Shown: one piece after another, positions 3,841 through 5,912 of the stretch | Layout: every line of letters begins with the position of its first letter | Numbering within the stretch: the stretch's first letter is position 1 | Assembly (NCBI RefSeq): GCF_051278035.1 | Contig: NZ_JBNMNU010000225.1 | Location: 1-5,912, forward strand | DNA length: 5,912 nucleotides | Reading direction: 5' to 3' | From: Clostridium_AD sp051278035 | Lineage (GTDB): Bacteria > Bacillota > Clostridia > Clostridiales > Clostridiaceae | Position numbers and translations under genes: made by a program | Notes under the pieces: model-generated | Told to the model about the DNA's origin: nothing | The model's input: only the letters and a program-made list of their open reading frames with translations | Databases searched by the model: none

Positions 3841-5912
3841 ATGAACGATAAGATAAATCTTAGCGCCAGGAAAGCCTTGAGCATCTTTCTTGCGACTATT
3901 CTAATTATATCACAATATTTTTTGTTATCTCCGGGTGTGGAAACGTTTGCTATGAACGGAAAAACAAAGGTAATTGTTCATTATGCAAAAGATTCCAAAA
4001 GTAATTCAAAATGGAATATGTGGATGTGGCCAGATGAAAAGGACGGTCGTAAATTTAATTTTACTAAAAAAGATGAATTTGGTCGGATTTGCGAGGTTGA
4101 ATTTGATGGAGATTTAAATAAAGTAGGATTCATAGTGCGTACGGATGAGTGGGAAAAAGATACAGAGGATGATAGATTTGTCGAGAAATTCGAAGATGGC
4201 TTTTCTGAAATTTGGCTTAATGGAGGCGACACTACAGTATATTATTCTTTAGCTGAAGCAATTTCTTCAACTCAAGCTGATGAAACTACAGATGAAACAG
4301 GTGAATTTACAGTTGCAAAGTTAGATGAGCTAAATATCATTAGCATAGAAACGAACATAGCAATTCCATTTACCTCAGATAGCAATGAAGGCATTACTGT
4401 TAAGGCTGATGGCTTGGATGTAGAAATAGCTAATATAACAAGTGATAGTGTAATTGATGGCACTACAACAATTGCTAAAATAGAGCTTACAGAAAATGTG
4501 AACCCAGGTCAAAAACTTCTGGTTTCTAGAGAAGGGTTCCCAGATAAGGGTATAGTTCTTGGTGATGTAATGGGAAGTGATGGTTTTGAAAAAATGTTTT
4601 ATTACGCTGGGTCAGATTTAGGCAATACATATTCTAAATATAAAACAAGTTTTAAGGTTTGGGCACCAACAGCTACTGAGGTAAAACTTGTAACCTATAT
4701 GGAGTGGCACGCTAAAACAGGTAATGAAGCGGTTATGAATAAAGGTGAAAATGGAACCTGGTTTGTTGACCTAGAAGGAGATCAAAAGGGTATATTTTAT
4801 ACTTACAAGGTTAATATTGGAGGAATTTGGACTGAGGCAGTTGATCCTTATGCTCGTTCTGTAGCTGCAAATGGAGATAAAGGTGCTGTAATAGATTTAA
4901 ATGAAACAAATCCAGAAAGATGGAAGCCTAAAGAAAAACCTAATTTTAAAAATCTAACGGATGCAATTATATATGAACTACATGTTAGAGACTTTTCTAT
5001 TGATAAATCTAGTGGCATGGAAAATAAAGGTAAGTTTTTGGCGTTTACTGAAACAGGAACAGTTGGAGCCGATGGAAAAAAAACAGGTATTGATTATATA
5101 AAAGATTTAGGGGTAACGCATGTCCAGCTTATGCCAATATTTGATTATGCTAGTTTAGATGAGACTTCCACTAAGCCTCAATTTAACTGGGGATACGATC
5201 CTAAAAACTATAATGCTCCTGAAGGGAGTTATTCAACAGATCCATATAATCCAAGTCTTAGAGTGAAAGAATTAAAGCAAGCAGTACAATCATTACACGA
5301 CAAAGGGCTAAGGGTAACTATGGATGTAGTTTATAACCATATGTTCAACAGCAATGATTCTAATTTCAATAAATTAGTACCTGGCTATTATTTTAGATAT
5401 ACAGAAGATGGAAAAAACATAAATGAAAGTGGTTACGGAAACACAATTGCTTCAGAAAATGCAATGGCAAGGAAATTCATAGTTGATTCAGTGACGTATT
5501 GGGCAAAAGAATATAATTTAGATGGATTTAGATTTGACCTTATGGGGCTTCTTGATGTAGAAACGATGACAGAAGTTAGAAATAGCTTAAGTAGTTTAAA
5601 TCCTTCCATTCTAGTTATCGGGGAGGGCTGGGATATGGGTACGACACTTGCACCTGATATGAAAGCAACCCAAAACAATGCCAGTAAAATGCCGAAAATA
5701 GGTCAATTTAACGATATAATAAGAGATGGAATAAAGGGTAGTGTTTTTGAAGCAACAGAAAAGGGCTTTGTTAATGGTAAGGAGAGTTCAGAAACGAGTA
5801 TAAAAAAAGGAATAGTTGGAGGAATTGATTACTCAAGTAGTATTACTACTTGGGGAAAGGTAGAGCCAATACAATCTGTTACTTATGCTGAGGCTCACTA
5901 TAATAATACATT
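3841..5912 (+). CDS. pulA: Secreted type I pullulanase (GH13), 3' end outside the window, altered region IV
   Basis: The 5' 690 codons of an extracellular debranching enzyme that cleaves alpha-1,6 links in pullulan, amylopectin and glycogen. AGGAGG at 3829-3834 lies 6 nt before the ATG. Residues 1-37 form a signal peptide (charged start, core LSIFLATILIISQYFLL, likely cleavage after ETFA). Residues about 42-136 are a CBM41 starch-binding domain with Trp58, Trp61, Trp63 and Trp104. Residues about 150-250 look like an Ig-like linker domain, and 253-350 a CBM48-type domain (FKVWAPTATEVKL). The catalytic barrel begins near 375 (YELHVRDFS). The pullulanase signature reads FNWGYDP (448-454; usually YNWGYDP). 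Region I is MDVVYNH (494-500), region II DGFRFDLMG with nucleophile Asp566, and region III GEGWD with acid/base Glu595. Region IV reads EAHYNN (684-689), where the family has HDN; the transition-state Asp is Tyr687. No frameshift is seen. Family members of this layout run about 850-1000 residues. A cre-like site lies inside the early coding region. Confidence 0.93.
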   Translation, partial: MNDKINLSARKALSIFLATILIISQYFLLSPGVETFAMNGKTKVIVHYAKDSKSNSKWNMWMWPDEKDGRKFNFTKKDEFGRICEVEFDGDLNKVGFIVRTDEWEKDTEDDRFVEKFEDGFSEIWLNGGDTTVYYSLAEAISSTQADETTDETGEFTVAKLDELNIISIETNIAIPFTSDSNEGITVKADGLDVEIANITSDSVIDGTTTIAKIELTENVNPGQKLLVSREGFPDKGIVLGDVMGSDGFEKMFYYAGSDLGNTYSKYKTSFKVWAPTATEVKLVTYMEWHAKTGNEAVMNKGENGTWFVDLEGDQKGIFYTYKVNIGGIWTEAVDPYARSVAANGDKGAVIDLNETNPERWKPKEKPNFKNLTDAIIYELHVRDFSIDKSSGMENKGKFLAFTETGTVGADGKKTGIDYIKDLGVTHVQLMPIFDYASLDETSTKPQFNWGYDPKNYNAPEGSYSTDPYNPSLRVKELKQAVQSLHDKGLRVTMDVVYNHMFNSNDSNFNKLVPGYYFRYTEDGKNINESGYGNTIASENAMARKFIVDSVTYWAKEYNLDGFRFDLMGLLDVETMTEVRNSLSSLNPSILVIGEGWDMGTTLAPDMKATQNNASKMPKIGQFNDIIRDGIKGSVFEATEKGFVNGKESSETSIKKGIVGGIDYSSSITTWGKVEPIQSVTYAEAHYNNT
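3937..3951 (+). promoter_or_regulatory. Intragenic cre-like site (CcpA catabolite repression)
   Basis: GTGGAAACGTTTGCT fits the cre consensus WTGNAANCGNWNNCW at every specified position except the first, with a perfect AAACGTTT centre (3941-3948). It lies about 97 bp inside the pullulanase coding region, at the end of the signal-peptide segment. CcpA bound at such internal sites is known to block elongating RNA polymerase in Firmicutes. Catabolite repression by preferred sugars would suit a polysaccharide-degrading enzyme. The role is inferred. Confidence 0.6.

Noticed and set aside
3981..5678. Minus-strand open frames (3981-4232, 4272-4463 and 5433-5678) opposite the pullulanase gene
   Set aside because: The plus strand is a continuous, well-supported pullulanase. 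The antisense frames lack start signals and recognisable content.

Overview
The window is AT-rich DNA with strong AGGAGG-type ribosome binding sites, AT-rich codon choice and short intergenic regions. It looks like a chromosomal segment of a Clostridium-like low-GC Firmicute. A secreted type I pullulanase with a cre-like (CcpA) site, a DeoD-type nucleoside phosphorylase and a small protein resembling the clostridial TIGR04540 family all fit this. The assignment is inferred from content, not from a database match.

Layout. Bases 28-741 (+) encode an intact DeoD purine nucleoside phosphorylase that ends at a 12-bp hairpin with T-runs on both sides (760-789). The hairpin serves as a shared terminator with the convergent gene at 788-1780 (-). 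That gene encodes a coiled-coil protein with a DUF4041-like C-terminal half. It lacks the GIY-YIG (T5orf172/MUG113) nuclease domain that normally follows DUF4041, because the reading frame stops exactly where the terminator begins. Bases 1781-2007 are a divergent control region with a promoter on each strand and two palindromes overlapping promoter elements. A 79-residue small protein follows at 2008-2247 (+). A MATE-family multidrug/cation antiporter lies convergent to it at 2262-3617 (-). Bases 3618-3840 are a second divergent control region. From 3841 to the right edge (+) runs a secreted type I pullulanase, cut off by the window after residue 690.

How the genes relate. This is not one operon: orientation alternates (+, -, +, -, +), so each gene appears to have its own promoter. 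Housekeeping salvage (deoD), drug efflux (MATE) and starch/glycogen/pullulan use (pulA) sit side by side without an evident shared pathway. The DUF4041-like gene, a type common in phages and mobile regions, is the likeliest acquired gene.

Points most worth a second look: (1) the pullulanase has the catalytic nucleophile and acid/base, but the third catalytic Asp of region IV reads as Tyr (HYN instead of HDN, codon 5899-5901); (2) the DUF4041-like protein is truncated at the terminator and contains an 18-residue repeat in its coiled coil; (3) a near-perfect cre site lies inside the pullulanase signal-peptide coding region; (4) operator-like palindromes overlap both promoters at 1800-1960. I see no convincing multi-gene novel system, CRISPR array, RNA gene or insertion sequence.
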